NCBI GenBank assembly: GCA_963204965.1
Contig: CAUJKA010000463.1
Span: 1 to 60,333 of the forward strand
DNA: 60,333 nt
Origin: Planctomycetota bacterium
GTDB taxonomy: Bacteria; Planctomycetota; Planctomycetia; Pirellulales; Pirellulaceae
Direction of reading: 5' to 3'
The position numbers and the translations under genes were made by a program. The notes beneath the pieces were generated by a model. It made no database searches and had not been told where the DNA came from. It saw only the letters and a program-made list of their open reading frames with translations. Shown piece by piece: positions 1-10,061 of this stretch (positions within the stretch are counted from its first letter, which is position 1; each line of letters begins with the position of its first letter).

Positions 1-2684
1 TAGACCTCAACATCGGCTGGATGATCGACGGCCATGAGTTCAACTGCATCAAAGTAGGCCGCCTCCCAAAGCTCTTCGGTCAACTGCAAAACGTACTTTC
101 CGTCTTTAGGTTTCAACGCCGAACCATCGATCTTCAGATACTCCCAGTCACGCGTTGGAGCCAACATGCCTGGACCGAACTGCAATCCAATGGGCGCGGC
201 CCATAAGCAATCGGTAAAGAACTCGAAACGCTCGCCGTTCCAAGCATAAAGATAGGGGCAAGATCCGTTCAACTGTTGCTGATCAAAGACGGTGCTCTTG
301 CCAGGCGCTTTGAAAATGTTGTTTGGCGTGCCGTTAGTCCAAACGACTCGCATCACATCGGCACCGGTGGAACTGCCCACGCCAAAACGAGTTCGAGTGC
401 CACGCACGATCTGCGATTGGTACTTGCCGTTGGACTTGAGTTCAATCAAGCTACCCACGCCATGCATGTTGCAGCGTTCGCGCGGTCGTTGGCTGCCGTC
501 CTCATCGGCGCGAAGCACGACGATCATTTGCTGATTCTTGTTGCCATCAACGTTGCGGAGTATGGAAACCTGTCCGTCGCTTCCAAGCGCCACCAAATCA
601 TCGTCATTATCTGCGTCGATATCGATCGCGACGGCTTGCAGAATCGGCTTGCTGATCAAACTGCCTTCGATTCGAAGTAGACTTCCGTTAGCTTGACCCG
701 CAAGAATCTCCGCGCCGTTGCTTCCCCACGAGACTGCATCGCTCAATCCATCGTTGTTCCAGTCGCAAGTCAAAAGGCCTTGAGCGGCTTGATCGGAGAC
801 CTTTTGTACATCCGCTGGCAACCAACCGTGGCGACCGACAGATTTCATCGTCAATAATCGCACACCTTTTTCGCCACAGGTTAGCAAATCCCAACATGCG
901 TCTCCGTTGGCATCAATGGGTTCGATCGCTCGCGACGCTCCGAGCAGTTCTTGAGGCCAAACCAAGGCTCGTGGATGATAGCGCCCATGCAGGTTGTTTC
1001 CCAGCATCGAAGGCGCACCGACTTGATCCGAGCCCACGAAGATGTCTGTAAGTACGTCGCGATCAGCGTCGAAAGCGATGATCGAGTCGTACCTCTTGGT
1101 TGAATCTGGCAACGTCGAGTACCCGCTGAAGTCTGCGAAGGTCCAGTCGCCGCGATTGGACCACAGCGTGATTCCGCGACCCTCCGACGATACGATTAGG
1201 TCCAGATCGGAGTCGTGATCGAAATCGATCACCGCGATGTGTTTAACTCCCTTCAGCGCGGCCATTTCCTCGGAGACAGGTCGCGGTACAAAATTGCGAG
1301 TCGCGCGATCTTCTGAAAGTTTGTTCTCGAGCAATTGCAATCCATCCTTGCCATACACAATCAAATCCACGTCGGTATCGACAAGCCCAGCAGTTGTAGT
1401 TGCTGCGGCGTCCGGTGGAGCGGTGGTTGGGAGTATAGAACTAGGCAACGTCTCTTTGCGTCTCTGGTAATCGTGGTCCAAGTCCGCCAAGACGATTCCA
1501 GAGATCGATGCAGTTGTTTCTGCTTGGATGATTGCCTTTGGTGCGGAGCCATCAAAACTCCAACACAGTAACGAACTACCAGTGGCAACGACTAAATCGC
1601 CTCGACCGTCCAAGTCGACGTCTTCGGTGGCAATTGCAGTTAGACCTTGAGCGTCGAAGCTCACGCCAGCAGGCTCGAACTTAATCGCCGAAACCGTCTG
1701 ATCGTCTGAACGACTGCGACTTCCAGCAAAGTTCAAGCGGACGAACTCCAACGGATGCGGTCGCAAGAGGTAAAGATCGTTTTGGTAAGCAATCTCAACC
1801 AGCAACGAATTGCGAATGAAGGTTGCCTGAGTCTGAACTGTTTTCCATTCCTGCTTTTCAAGCGCAGCTTGCATTCGCTCGACCAGTTTGTTCAATGACG
1901 ATCCAGTCCGCGATGCGAAGGGCTGGAAGAACTCTCTACACTTTTGCAACTGCGGTCCCAAAGCCTCACTGTCCTGCTGTTTGGCCAAGACATCCAAGTA
2001 AGCAACTGCCAAGCCAATGTTGCTTGGCGATTTGCTGATTGCCGACTCAAGCAGCTTGCGAACTTCCTTGAGGTCCAACTGCGATTGAGATACCTGCATG
2101 AGTTCGATCAATTGAAAGTAGGTATCGGCTGTCGCTTCCTTTTTACTAATCGCCTCGCGCAGTGCTTTCTCTGCTTTGGGCATTTCGCCTTTGTCTTGAT
2201 AGAACTTCGACTCCAGTACCCAAGCGTCCGGATAGTCGGCGGTAAGCTGTTTGAGTTTTTCGATCGAGGCTAAGAACTCGCTTTCCAGGCTGGAGACGTT
2301 GGCAGATTGTTTGACTCGAGCATTTCGAAATTGGAAAAGCAGACCTACAGATCGATTCTGAAAGCCAAGCGGATCCTGGGGCAGGTCCTGGGACAGCTTG
2401 GCAAAGCCCTCCAGGGCCTCGATCAATTGCCTGCCCTCTTTGTCCTTGTCCAGTTCAGCACCATTTTCAAGGAGAGCGATGCTACGATTCTTGAGCGCTT
2501 CGAGATCCGCGGTGACTTCAGATGCCGCGGATGGTGAAACGGCAGGTGCAACTGGTGGCGGACTGCTAGGTTTAGGTTTACAGCCTGAAAAAGCAAACAG
2601 CACCGCCAAGTTCAGCAAAACGATAGCTGGATTCAACAAAAGTAAAGTTGGCGTTGATTTTTTCGACTTGGCAGCAGCAGACAT
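1..2684 (-). CDS. FG-GAP/VCBS-repeat and ASPIC/UnbV-type lipoprotein (3' end beyond the window)
   Basis: The reading frame is open from the ATG at 2684-2682 to the window edge: 894 full codons and no stop seen. The N-terminus is a lipoprotein signal with a hydrophobic stretch and a lipobox F-S-G-C, Cys at residue 35, followed by a Pro/Ser-rich linker. Residues about 50-270 are helical and TPR-like. Residues about 300-680 carry repeated D-x-D-x-D-G-x-x-D motifs (for example DVDLDGRGDL and DFDHDSDLDL) typical of FG-GAP/VCBS beta-propeller calcium loops. Near the visible end a GVGSLIEL...TRTRFGVG segment matches the ASPIC/UnbV domain. Such proteins are common in planctomycetes and thought to be surface exposed; the exact function is unknown. 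The opposite orientation to infC leaves a 305-base shared upstream region. Confidence 0.85.
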   Translation of the reverse strand, partial: MSAAAKSKKSTPTLLLLNPAIVLLNLAVLFAFSGCKPKPSSPPPVAPAVSPSAASEVTADLEALKNRSIALLENGAELDKDKEGRQLIEALEGFAKLSQDLPQDPLGFQNRSVGLLFQFRNARVKQSANVSSLESEFLASIEKLKQLTADYPDAWVLESKFYQDKGEMPKAEKALREAISKKEATADTYFQLIELMQVSQSQLDLKEVRKLLESAISKSPSNIGLAVAYLDVLAKQQDSEALGPQLQKCREFFQPFASRTGSSLNKLVERMQAALEKQEWKTVQTQATFIRNSLLVEIAYQNDLYLLRPHPLEFVRLNFAGSRSRSDDQTVSAIKFEPAGVSFDAQGLTAIATEDVDLDGRGDLVVATGSSLLCWSFDGSAPKAIIQAETTASISGIVLADLDHDYQRRKETLPSSILPTTAPPDAAATTTAGLVDTDVDLIVYGKDGLQLLENKLSEDRATRNFVPRPVSEEMAALKGVKHIAVIDFDHDSDLDLIVSSEGRGITLWSNRGDWTFADFSGYSTLPDSTKRYDSIIAFDADRDVLTDIFVGSDQVGAPSMLGNNLHGRYHPRALVWPQELLGASRAIEPIDANGDACWDLLTCGEKGVRLLTMKSVGRHGWLPADVQKVSDQAAQGLLTCDWNNDGLSDAVSWGSNGAEILAGQANGSLLRIEGSLISKPILQAVAIDIDADNDDDLVALGSDGQVSILRNVDGNKNQQMIVVLRADEDGSQRPRERCNMHGVGSLIELKSNGKYQSQIVRGTRTRFGVGSSTGADVMRVVWTNGTPNNIFKAPGKSTVFDQQQLNGSCPYLYAWNGERFEFFTDCLWAAPIGLQFGPGMLAPTRDWEYLKIDGSALKPKDGKYVLQLTEELWEAAYFDAVELMAVDHPADVEV

Positions 2685-2989
2685 GATTAGGATTCCGACG
2701 GGGAGAAAGTCGCGCCAAAGGATCAATTTGAGTGACATCTTACCCAATTCCTTGTCGAAAAAGAGGGTAGCCCGTCGCGCGGCCAGACTGGGTAAAATAC
2801 GTGTTCAGTCAAACTTTGGTTGGGCTTGTAGTGACGAATCGCTGGGCAACTATTGACTTAATACTGCGAAATATGTGATACTTAGGGGGAGTTTACGGCT
2901 CATAACAGATATCATGGGGTAAACTTGTGTGCGACCGCGGGTCAATGTGATCCGTCTAGGTGCGCGATTCAATCCAGAACTGAAGGGGT
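2685..2989. other. intergenic region between divergent lipoprotein gene and infC
   Basis: This 305-base stretch holds the upstream regions of both divergent genes. The last part, about 2880-2989, is the likely infC leader. I see no coding potential on either strand and no convincing promoter box that I would place with confidence. Confidence 0.5.
2983..2988 (+). promoter_or_regulatory. Shine-Dalgarno of infC, pointing to a non-AUG start
   Basis: AAGGGG can pair with the anti-Shine-Dalgarno sequence (one G-U pair). An in-frame TGA at 2981-2983 closes the infC frame just upstream. The codons after the motif are TTG (2990), TTA, ACG (2996), ACT and GTG (3002), with no ATG before conserved IF-3 sequence. 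Spacing is 1 base to TTG, 7 to ACG and 13 to GTG, so the best-spaced codon is itself non-canonical. Confidence 0.5.
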
Positions 2990-3553
2990 TTGTTAACGAC
3001 TGTGCCACAGCAAGGAAATCGACGAAACGATCGGGGAGTGAACGAGCGGAGTTCAGATTCAACCAGAGTCAACAATCAGATTCGCGAGCGTCAAGTTCGT
3101 GTGATCAGCGAAGAAGGAGAGCAACTAGGTATCCTTGATATGGATACTGCCCTCAACCGCGCCAGAGACATTGGTCTCGATTTGGTAGAAGTCGCTCCAG
3201 GTGAAAAGCCTCCCGTTTGCCGAATCATGGATTACGGCAAGTACAAGTACGAAAAAGGCAAGAAGAAGCAAAGCAGCTCTTCGAGTCACCAAACCAAGCT
3301 GAAGGAAATTCGTCTACGGCCTAAGACCGGTGAACACGATCTACAGTTCAAAGTGAAACAAGCCGTTGGATTCTTGAAGCACAAAGACAAAGTTCAAGTT
3401 TCAGTCATCTTCCGTGGCCGTGAAATGGCTCACGTTGAAGAAGGCCTTAAAGTCATGGAAGGCGTGTTGGAAGAGTTGCTACAGTACGGCAAGCTTGAAT
3501 CCACACCCCAGCAACTTGGCAAGCGTATGCAGTGCACTGTCGCTCCGAAGTAA
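2990..3553 (+). CDS. infC: translation initiation factor IF-3
   Basis: IF-3 binds the 30S subunit, checks the start codon and initiator tRNA, and prevents premature joining of 50S. The conserved N-domain begins at [13 protein letters not shown] and contains LDLVEVAP and [15 protein letters not shown]; a lysine-rich linker leads to the C-domain with [22 protein letters not shown] and VIFRGREM. Length (up to 187 residues) is normal. The start is given as TTG at 2990, but GTG 3002 or a rarer codon such as ACG 2996 is possible; no ATG exists. In Escherichia coli infC starts with AUU and IF-3 represses its own translation through that poor start, so self-regulation is plausible here. Unlike the common bacterial order, no rpmI-rplT follows: a terminator lies 67 bases after the stop. 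Confidence 0.95.
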   Translation: MLTTVPQQGNRRNDRGVNERSSDSTRVNNQIRERQVRVISEEGEQLGILDMDTALNRARDIGLDLVEVAPGEKPPVCRIMDYGKYKYEKGKKKQSSSSSHQTKLKEIRLRPKTGEHDLQFKVKQAVGFLKHKDKVQVSVIFRGREMAHVEEGLKVMEGVLEELLQYGKLESTPQQLGKRMQCTVAPK

Positions 3554-3619
3554 TCGCACAGTCTGTCAGTCCTGAAACCGGACGCTAACGCGATTCCGGC
3601 TAGTCTAGAACAACAAAAC

Positions 3620-3651
3620 AAATGCCAAGCTTTTCACAGCTTGGCATTTTT
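3620..3651 (+). terminator. Rho-independent terminator of infC
   Basis: A perfect 12-base stem (AAATGCCAAGCT at 3620-3631, its complement at 3638-3649) with a 6-base loop runs into a T tract ending at 3651. The stem is nearly symmetric with an A run on the left, so it could also act on the minus-strand gene ending at 3773. Confidence 0.85.
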
Positions 3652-3772
3652 CATTTTCGAAACGTGCATTCGACAATTAGAAAGTCGCTCCCGTTTCCAA
3701 CGGATTCTTTGACGCTTATTGCTCATTCGGTAGTTTCGTCAATTCGCAATCCGATGCGCGGCCGCGTTTGGC

Positions 3773-4432
3773 TTACAGGGCTGGGTGATCGATCAACAGC
3801 TTTTCCCAGTGATCCATCAGCCATTGCTCGTGCTGGAGAGTACCAAAGATCTCGACCTTCTTGCCACCAGGATGTTGATCATTGAACGGATATCGCAGAC
3901 TGGTGTCTTTCATCAAGAGATTGCTGCGAGCGATCTTGCAAAAGCCCAAATCGCGATATTCGCTGTCTTCCAAGTGGTGGCTTTCACCTTGCTCGTACTG
4001 CATTAGAACCAGTGAATTGATTCCTGTTAGCGATCGAATCATTGAATCGATGACTGCTACACGATCTTCAATGGCTGGATGCAGAAGCACTTCGTGCAAG
4101 AAGAGTATCTCTAGAACAAAGCCTTCAATGCCCAGCTCGGGACGAAATCGCTTACCAGCTCGCATGAGCGTTTCAGCAACTTGCATCCACACGCCAGAGA
4201 CATCCGCAATTTCAATCGGGTTGTAACCACAATCTTCCGACAATGACAAATCCCAACGCTCGGCCCACAATCTGCCGACGACGTATTCTTCAGGAGGATT
4301 CACCACTTGTTGGATACGATTGCCATCCTCTCTCGATGTCGAGGATGCAATCACATCAACCAGAATAGGAACGACGAAATCTGCCTCTGTCTCACGGGCT
4401 ACCGGCACACGTTGATTGACGTTCAAGTACAT
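3773..4432 (-). CDS. hypothetical protein, possibly GNAT-fold
   Basis: I do not recognise the family with certainty. The frame can extend to 4477, but the ATG at 4432 (protein beginning MYLNVNQRVPVARE) is the more natural start and gives 219 residues. The first strand MYLNVNQRVPV, the central segment LEILFLHEVLLHP followed by a helix, and a late YRDLGFCKI segment resemble the strand-helix order and the Y-x-x-L-G-F motif of GNAT acetyltransferases. The usual acetyl-CoA loop R/Q-x-x-G-x-G/A is not evident, so activity is doubtful. It stands alone, convergent with infC, with no clear ribosome binding site. Confidence 0.6.
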   Translation of the reverse strand: MYLNVNQRVPVARETEADFVVPILVDVIASSTSREDGNRIQQVVNPPEEYVVGRLWAERWDLSLSEDCGYNPIEIADVSGVWMQVAETLMRAGKRFRPELGIEGFVLEILFLHEVLLHPAIEDRVAVIDSMIRSLTGINSLVLMQYEQGESHHLEDSEYRDLGFCKIARSNLLMKDTSLRYPFNDQHPGGKKVEIFGTLQHEQWLMDHWEKLLIDHPAL

Positions 4433-5583
<1,151 letters not shown>

Positions 5584-5602
5584 CCCCCAAGAAACGGTCT
5601 CA

Positions 5603-8233
5603 ATGAGTGTACCTGTTGGCTTACCTGCCACCGTAATTGAATCCAAGCGAGCCCTCAAAGATGGCCTGCTGAAACTGCGTGCCGCGCACGACGGTGGGGC
5701 TACGGGTTTAGAGGTTAGCAATCAGCTTGCCGAATTGCTGGACGTCATTGTACGCAACACATTCGACGCTGCTGTCATTCAAGCTAACGCGAAGGAATAC
5801 GCTCACAAGTTGACTCTTGTCGCTCACGGCGGTTATGGACGTCGAGACGTTTCGCCCTATTCCGATGTTGACTTGATGCTCCTTCACGCGCCGGAGATTG
5901 AACAGCAAGCCGCTCTAGTTGCCAAGTATCTCAGTCAATGGATCGTCGATATCGGCTGTATCTTGGGCTTCTCGCTACGTACGGTGCTGCAATGCCATAA
6001 GATGGCTTGGGCCGATGCAACGATCTTTACGACCTTGGTCGAGAGTCGATTTCTCGCCGGCAGTATCGAGATGTTCGACGCTTTCTTCAAAGGCTTTCGC
6101 GATGGAACATTGCGCCGAAGCAAGCGATTAGTGCGAGCTGTTGAAATTGCCAGACGGGACGAACGACGCAGATATGGCGAAACGGTGTTTCTGCTCGAGC
6201 CGAACATCAAACGCTCGCGAGGTGGTCTTCGCGACATTCAACTCGTGCGTTGGATCGGCTTTGCTCAATTTGGAGTTTCTGACCTCGAGCAACTATCGAA
6301 ACTCGGCCACTTGATGTCGGATGATTTTCAGTCGTTGTCCATGGGACACCAGTTCCTGATTCGACTTCGCAATCAGATGCACTTTGTTGCCGGTAAGACG
6401 CAAGATCAATTGGATCGTAGTCTTCAAATGTCGTTAGCTACTTGGGCGGGCTATCCAGGCGCGGATGGAATATTACCTGTTGAACAGTTCATGCAAGAGT
6501 ACTTCGCTCATACCAGCGAGATCCGCTACAGCAGCGCTCACTTCTTAGAAGCCGCTAAATGGAATTCGCCTATTGCTCAGTCTCTCGAGCACACGATGGC
6601 CATCCGCGTGCAGCGAGACTACCGCGTCGGTTGGCGTCATGTGTGGGCTACGAAGGCAGGACTAGAGCGATTGAAGCGCGACCCGGCGGCTGTGCTTGAG
6701 CTAATGTCGATCTCGGCCCGATACAACCGCCCCATCGAGCACCAGACGTGGCGTGAGATTCGTTCGGCCATGCGCAATCGTCCAGCCGGCCAAATGGATG
6801 ATATGACCATTGCACGATTTATGGAGCTAATGAGCAGTACGAGCGGTTTGGCGAGCCAGCTCCGTCGATTGCACGAGTTGCGAGCGTTGGAACAGTTCAT
6901 TCCCGACATGACACACGCTCGATGCCTGCTGCAGTTCAACCAGTACCACAAATACACCGTCGACGCTCATTCAATCCGCGCCGTCGAATGCGTGACCGAG
7001 TTGGAAACTAACCCATCGCTGTTGGGCGTAATCTATCGCGGGCTAAAGAACAAAGCCTTGTTACACTTGGCCTTGCTGATTCATGACCTCGGCAAAGGCT
7101 TCCTTGAGGATCACAGCGAGGTGGGCCGACGCATTGCCAAACGCCTCGGTACACGACTGAAACTGAATTCGCAGGACCGCGAAACGTTAGCGTTCTTGGT
7201 GCACCAACATTTGCTGCTTTCACAAACTGCCTTTCGATACGACTTGAGCGATAATGCGGCTGCTGTTCGATTCGCTGCGGTCGTGGGCTCGAGCGAAAGA
7301 CTACAGTTGCTGCTGCTGTTGACCTATGCCGACTTGGCCAGCGTTGGTCCCGATGTGGTCAATCAGTGGAAGATCGACCTCCTTTTGCAACTCTACTATC
7401 AAACCGACGCACACTTCCGCGACGACAAGCCCGGCGAAGGCTTCCGCGCGGAGATCACTTCGCGGCGCAGGTCGGTGCTATCGACCGTACCAGCGGGTTC
7501 AGATGATCAGTGGTGGCAACAACAGGTTGAAGCACTACCGATCGGATACTTAATGCGCTCAACGCCGCAGGAATTGGTCGCTGAGCTTTCGCAGTTTAAG
7601 AAACTGGACAAAGAGCATTGCTTATGCTGGGGCAAGTACATCGCCTCGCAGAAGGCTCTTGAATTCACCATCGTTACCGACCAACGCGGCCGATTGATTG
7701 GTACCTTCCACCGCATTACCGGAGCTCTGTCCAGTCAAGGCATGCAGATTATCGCAGCCGATATTCACACTCAGCCCGGTGATATTGCCTGGGACCGTTT
7801 TCAAGTTGAAGATCCCGAGTCTCAAGGCAGCCCGTCGCCGGGTCGAATCCAAGCGGTCTGTGATGCGATTCGAGCGGCGCTCAATCCTGAAAACTCTGCA
7901 GCACCCGTATTCGCCAAGAAGTGGAGCAAAGTGAGTGGAAAAGCCGCCGAAGAACTCAAGACGCAACCCACGCAAGTTCGCTTTGACAACAGCACTTCTG
8001 ATCAGTACACAATCATCACTTTGTTCGCTTATGACAGAATGGGTCTACTCTATTCTGTTTCCAAGGTACTTTTCGAAATGCAATTAGTGTTAAACTATGC
8101 GAAGATCAGTACGCACCTGGATCAAGTAGTCGACGTGTTCTACGTTTCCGATTTGGAAGGGAACAAGATCGAAGAGAGCACGGCTTTGTACTTGATTAGG
8201 CAACGATTGTTACAGGCGGTCGAAAACACTTAA
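5603..8233 (+). CDS. glnD: bifunctional PII uridylyltransferase / uridylyl-removing enzyme
   Basis: GlnD transfers UMP to PII when glutamine is low and removes it when glutamine is high. Visible parts: nucleotidyltransferase motif GGYGRRDVSPYSDVD at about residues 76-90, the GlnE/GlnD helical domain with KRSRGGLRDI, an HD phosphohydrolase domain (DAHSIRAVE ... LLIHDLGKG) at about 450-570, and two ACT domains at about 686 (FTIVTDQRGRLIG) and 801 (YTIITLFAYDRMGLLY). The ATG at 5603 gives 876 residues, 19 bases after glnB stops; a GTG at 5558 would overlap glnB by 26 bases and is less likely. All catalytic motifs appear intact. Confidence 0.96.
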   Translation: MSVPVGLPATVIESKRALKDGLLKLRAAHDGGATGLEVSNQLAELLDVIVRNTFDAAVIQANAKEYAHKLTLVAHGGYGRRDVSPYSDVDLMLLHAPEIEQQAALVAKYLSQWIVDIGCILGFSLRTVLQCHKMAWADATIFTTLVESRFLAGSIEMFDAFFKGFRDGTLRRSKRLVRAVEIARRDERRRYGETVFLLEPNIKRSRGGLRDIQLVRWIGFAQFGVSDLEQLSKLGHLMSDDFQSLSMGHQFLIRLRNQMHFVAGKTQDQLDRSLQMSLATWAGYPGADGILPVEQFMQEYFAHTSEIRYSSAHFLEAAKWNSPIAQSLEHTMAIRVQRDYRVGWRHVWATKAGLERLKRDPAAVLELMSISARYNRPIEHQTWREIRSAMRNRPAGQMDDMTIARFMELMSSTSGLASQLRRLHELRALEQFIPDMTHARCLLQFNQYHKYTVDAHSIRAVECVTELETNPSLLGVIYRGLKNKALLHLALLIHDLGKGFLEDHSEVGRRIAKRLGTRLKLNSQDRETLAFLVHQHLLLSQTAFRYDLSDNAAAVRFAAVVGSSERLQLLLLLTYADLASVGPDVVNQWKIDLLLQLYYQTDAHFRDDKPGEGFRAEITSRRRSVLSTVPAGSDDQWWQQQVEALPIGYLMRSTPQELVAELSQFKKLDKEHCLCWGKYIASQKALEFTIVTDQRGRLIGTFHRITGALSSQGMQIIAADIHTQPGDIAWDRFQVEDPESQGSPSPGRIQAVCDAIRAALNPENSAAPVFAKKWSKVSGKAAEELKTQPTQVRFDNSTSDQYTIITLFAYDRMGLLYSVSKVLFEMQLVLNYAKISTHLDQVVDVFYVSDLEGNKIEESTALYLIRQRLLQAVENT

Positions 8234-8243
8234 GGAGTCGGCC

Positions 8244-9266
8244 ATGGATTTTGTGGCGATTGACTTCGAAACAGCCAACCATCGAGCGAACAGCGCTTGC
8301 CAGCTCGCCGCGGTAGTCGTGCGCAATTCGCAAATTGTCGATGAGCACTGTTGGTTGATTCGTCCGCCATCGAATCAGTTCTCTCGGTTCAATATCGCCG
8401 TGCATGGAATACGCCCAGCCGATGTTGCCGATGCACCAAAGATGTCGGGCATTTGGCCAGAACTGCAGCCGATCATTCAACAGCAAGTCTTGGTCGCTCA
8501 CAATGCCCGCTTCGACGTATCGGTGTTGTTGTCTAGCTTGGGCGAGTACAGCATTGCTTGCCACGACTTCGACTTTCATTGCACCCGAGCCTTAGCGCGA
8601 GCCGCTTGGCCGGGTCGACCGCGCTACGGTCTTAAACCGCTGGGAATCTACCTTGGACTCCAGTTCAAACATCACGATGCCTTGGAAGACGCTCGAGTCT
8701 GCGCCAAAATTGCGTTGGCGGTCGAGTCGCTGATGGGCGAATCGGTGACGCTTGAGACACTTGAAGAGCACATGGGGATTCGTCGAGGCCATTATCGAGG
8801 CGGTAGTGTAGTCTCACCGCGATCGAAAGGAACATCGGGTAGTTCCAATCGAACATCTGGTTCAAGCGGGGACGGTAGTCGTCCTGGACGTAGCGATCGT
8901 TGGGGCTTTCCTGTTTCAAATAATGCCAAGCCGCTGGGAAGCGTATGCCCCGAGACTGTTCGACAAAGTTGCGTCGACAAACCGCTATCGGGAAAGAAGA
9001 TCGTCATGCTGGGGCCGCTTCGCGGTTTGAACATGGAAGACACTCAGCGGCTGTTGACCGACTTGGGTGCACAACTGGAAACCCAGATTTCTGCATCGAC
9101 CAACTACGTCGTGGTACCTGGAATTTCTATAGCCGACGCTCAGCAACAGGTCGACACAATCAAGGCTCACACGGCGCAAAGCGGATTGCCTGCGCCGCAT
9201 ATTCGCGTGCTTAGTGAACGACAATTCCGCGCACTGCTGCCTGGTGGAGCAATCTCTATTCAGTAG
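8244..9266 (+). CDS. DEDDh 3'-5' exonuclease with C-terminal BRCT domain
   Basis: Residues 1-170 form a DnaQ-like exonuclease: FVAIDFETAN (exo I, D and E), VLVAHNARFDVSVL (exo II), and HHDALEDARVCAKI (exo III with the DEDDh His and final Asp). A Ser/Gly/Arg-rich linker at about 185-225 leads to a BRCT domain (LSGKKIVMLGPLRGLNMED ... LGAQLETQISASTNYVVVPG). This matches the family of DNA polymerase III epsilon-like exonucleases with a BRCT tail rather than the replicative DnaQ itself; a DNA repair or editing role is an inference. The gene starts 10 bases after glnD, and its TAAGGAG ribosome binding site overlaps the glnD stop, so it belongs to the same transcript. Confidence 0.88.
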   Translation: MDFVAIDFETANHRANSACQLAAVVVRNSQIVDEHCWLIRPPSNQFSRFNIAVHGIRPADVADAPKMSGIWPELQPIIQQQVLVAHNARFDVSVLLSSLGEYSIACHDFDFHCTRALARAAWPGRPRYGLKPLGIYLGLQFKHHDALEDARVCAKIALAVESLMGESVTLETLEEHMGIRRGHYRGGSVVSPRSKGTSGSSNRTSGSSGDGSRPGRSDRWGFPVSNNAKPLGSVCPETVRQSCVDKPLSGKKIVMLGPLRGLNMEDTQRLLTDLGAQLETQISASTNYVVVPGISIADAQQQVDTIKAHTAQSGLPAPHIRVLSERQFRALLPGGAISIQ

Positions 9267-9322
9267 GACAGTCGGTTTCTTAGTTTTCCCTACGATACCA
9301 ACAGTCAGTTTGAGGAGCAGAC

Positions 9323-9349
9323 ATGACTTTCAGCAAGAAGTCCCGCTAA
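9323..9349 (+). other. eight-codon reading frame with a good ribosome binding site
   Basis: GAGGAG at 9312-9317 sits 5 bases before ATG ACT TTC AGC AAG AAG TCC CGC TAA. The spacing is good for translation, but eight codons with no neighbour relationship could be chance or the remnant of a lost gene start. It lies 29 bases before the membrane protein gene. Confidence 0.2.
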
Positions 9350-9377
9350 AAATCCATTCGAACTTTGCCACTACCTC

Positions 9378-9920
9378 ATGAAACAAATTCTTGCCAGAGC
9401 GCTATGCATTATTCACGTTCTAGCATTCGCTGTCTCGACATACATCGCGGCTGTCGATATTGAATCGATACTTGTGTCAGGATGGATTTGCTCAGCGACG
9501 GGATTATTTGCAGGAATTGCCTCACTTATCGCAGGGAAGAGTGCACTTTCCGTTGTCTCGTTTTTGACACCTGTGGTGGCGATAACGTTGACATTACTAG
9601 AAGCATCCATTCTCCAACTGGGGCCTAGCCTCGCTGCTCTGCCGTTTTGCATTATCTTCATTATCGTTCAGTTAACCACCAACTTGGTCACCTTCTGCTC
9701 AATCAACGAAGGTGTTAGCTCGAAACAGATTTCAATTAAGACGATGCTCATCGCAACATTTGCATTTGCAGTCGTTTTTGCAATTGTTCGCTACCTACTA
9801 CAGCGGGAACACAATACCATCATGCTGATTGCTCTAACACTGGCGGGTCTGACCTTTGTTGGCATAGTGCTTAGCATCCATCAAATGCTTAGTGCTAAAG
9901 GCCGCAAAAGTGTTGCTTAA
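9378..9920 (+). CDS. hypothetical polytopic membrane protein
   Basis: This 180-residue protein is almost entirely hydrophobic. About five membrane segments are visible (residues 5-25, 30-50, 55-75, 80-105, 125-175 in part as two). I recognise no family motif. It stands between the exonuclease gene and the convergent kinase gene. The upstream region lacks an obvious ribosome binding site, so the start is less certain than the frame. Confidence 0.65.
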   Translation: MKQILARALCIIHVLAFAVSTYIAAVDIESILVSGWICSATGLFAGIASLIAGKSALSVVSFLTPVVAITLTLLEASILQLGPSLAALPFCIIFIIVQLTTNLVTFCSINEGVSSKQISIKTMLIATFAFAVVFAIVRYLLQREHNTIMLIALTLAGLTFVGIVLSIHQMLSAKGRKSVA

Positions 9921-9970
9921 ACTTTAGGGAAGCTGGCAAGATATCGGTTGGCCAACTAAGTCCCGAACTG

Positions 9971-10006
9971 CGACGCGCTGTCGATGAAAAGTAGAAAACA
10001 GCGTCG
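9971..10006. other. possible hairpin in convergent gap
   Basis: CGACGCGCTGT at 9971-9981 can pair, with a two-base bulge, with ACAGCGTCG at 9998-10006. It lies between the convergent membrane-protein and kinase genes, where a terminator would be expected, but there is no clean T tract. Confidence 0.3.
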
Positions 10007-10061
10007 GGTTGAATGACGATTTTCCTCGCGAGTTGTACTGGAAGCTAATTCAACTAAGCGA

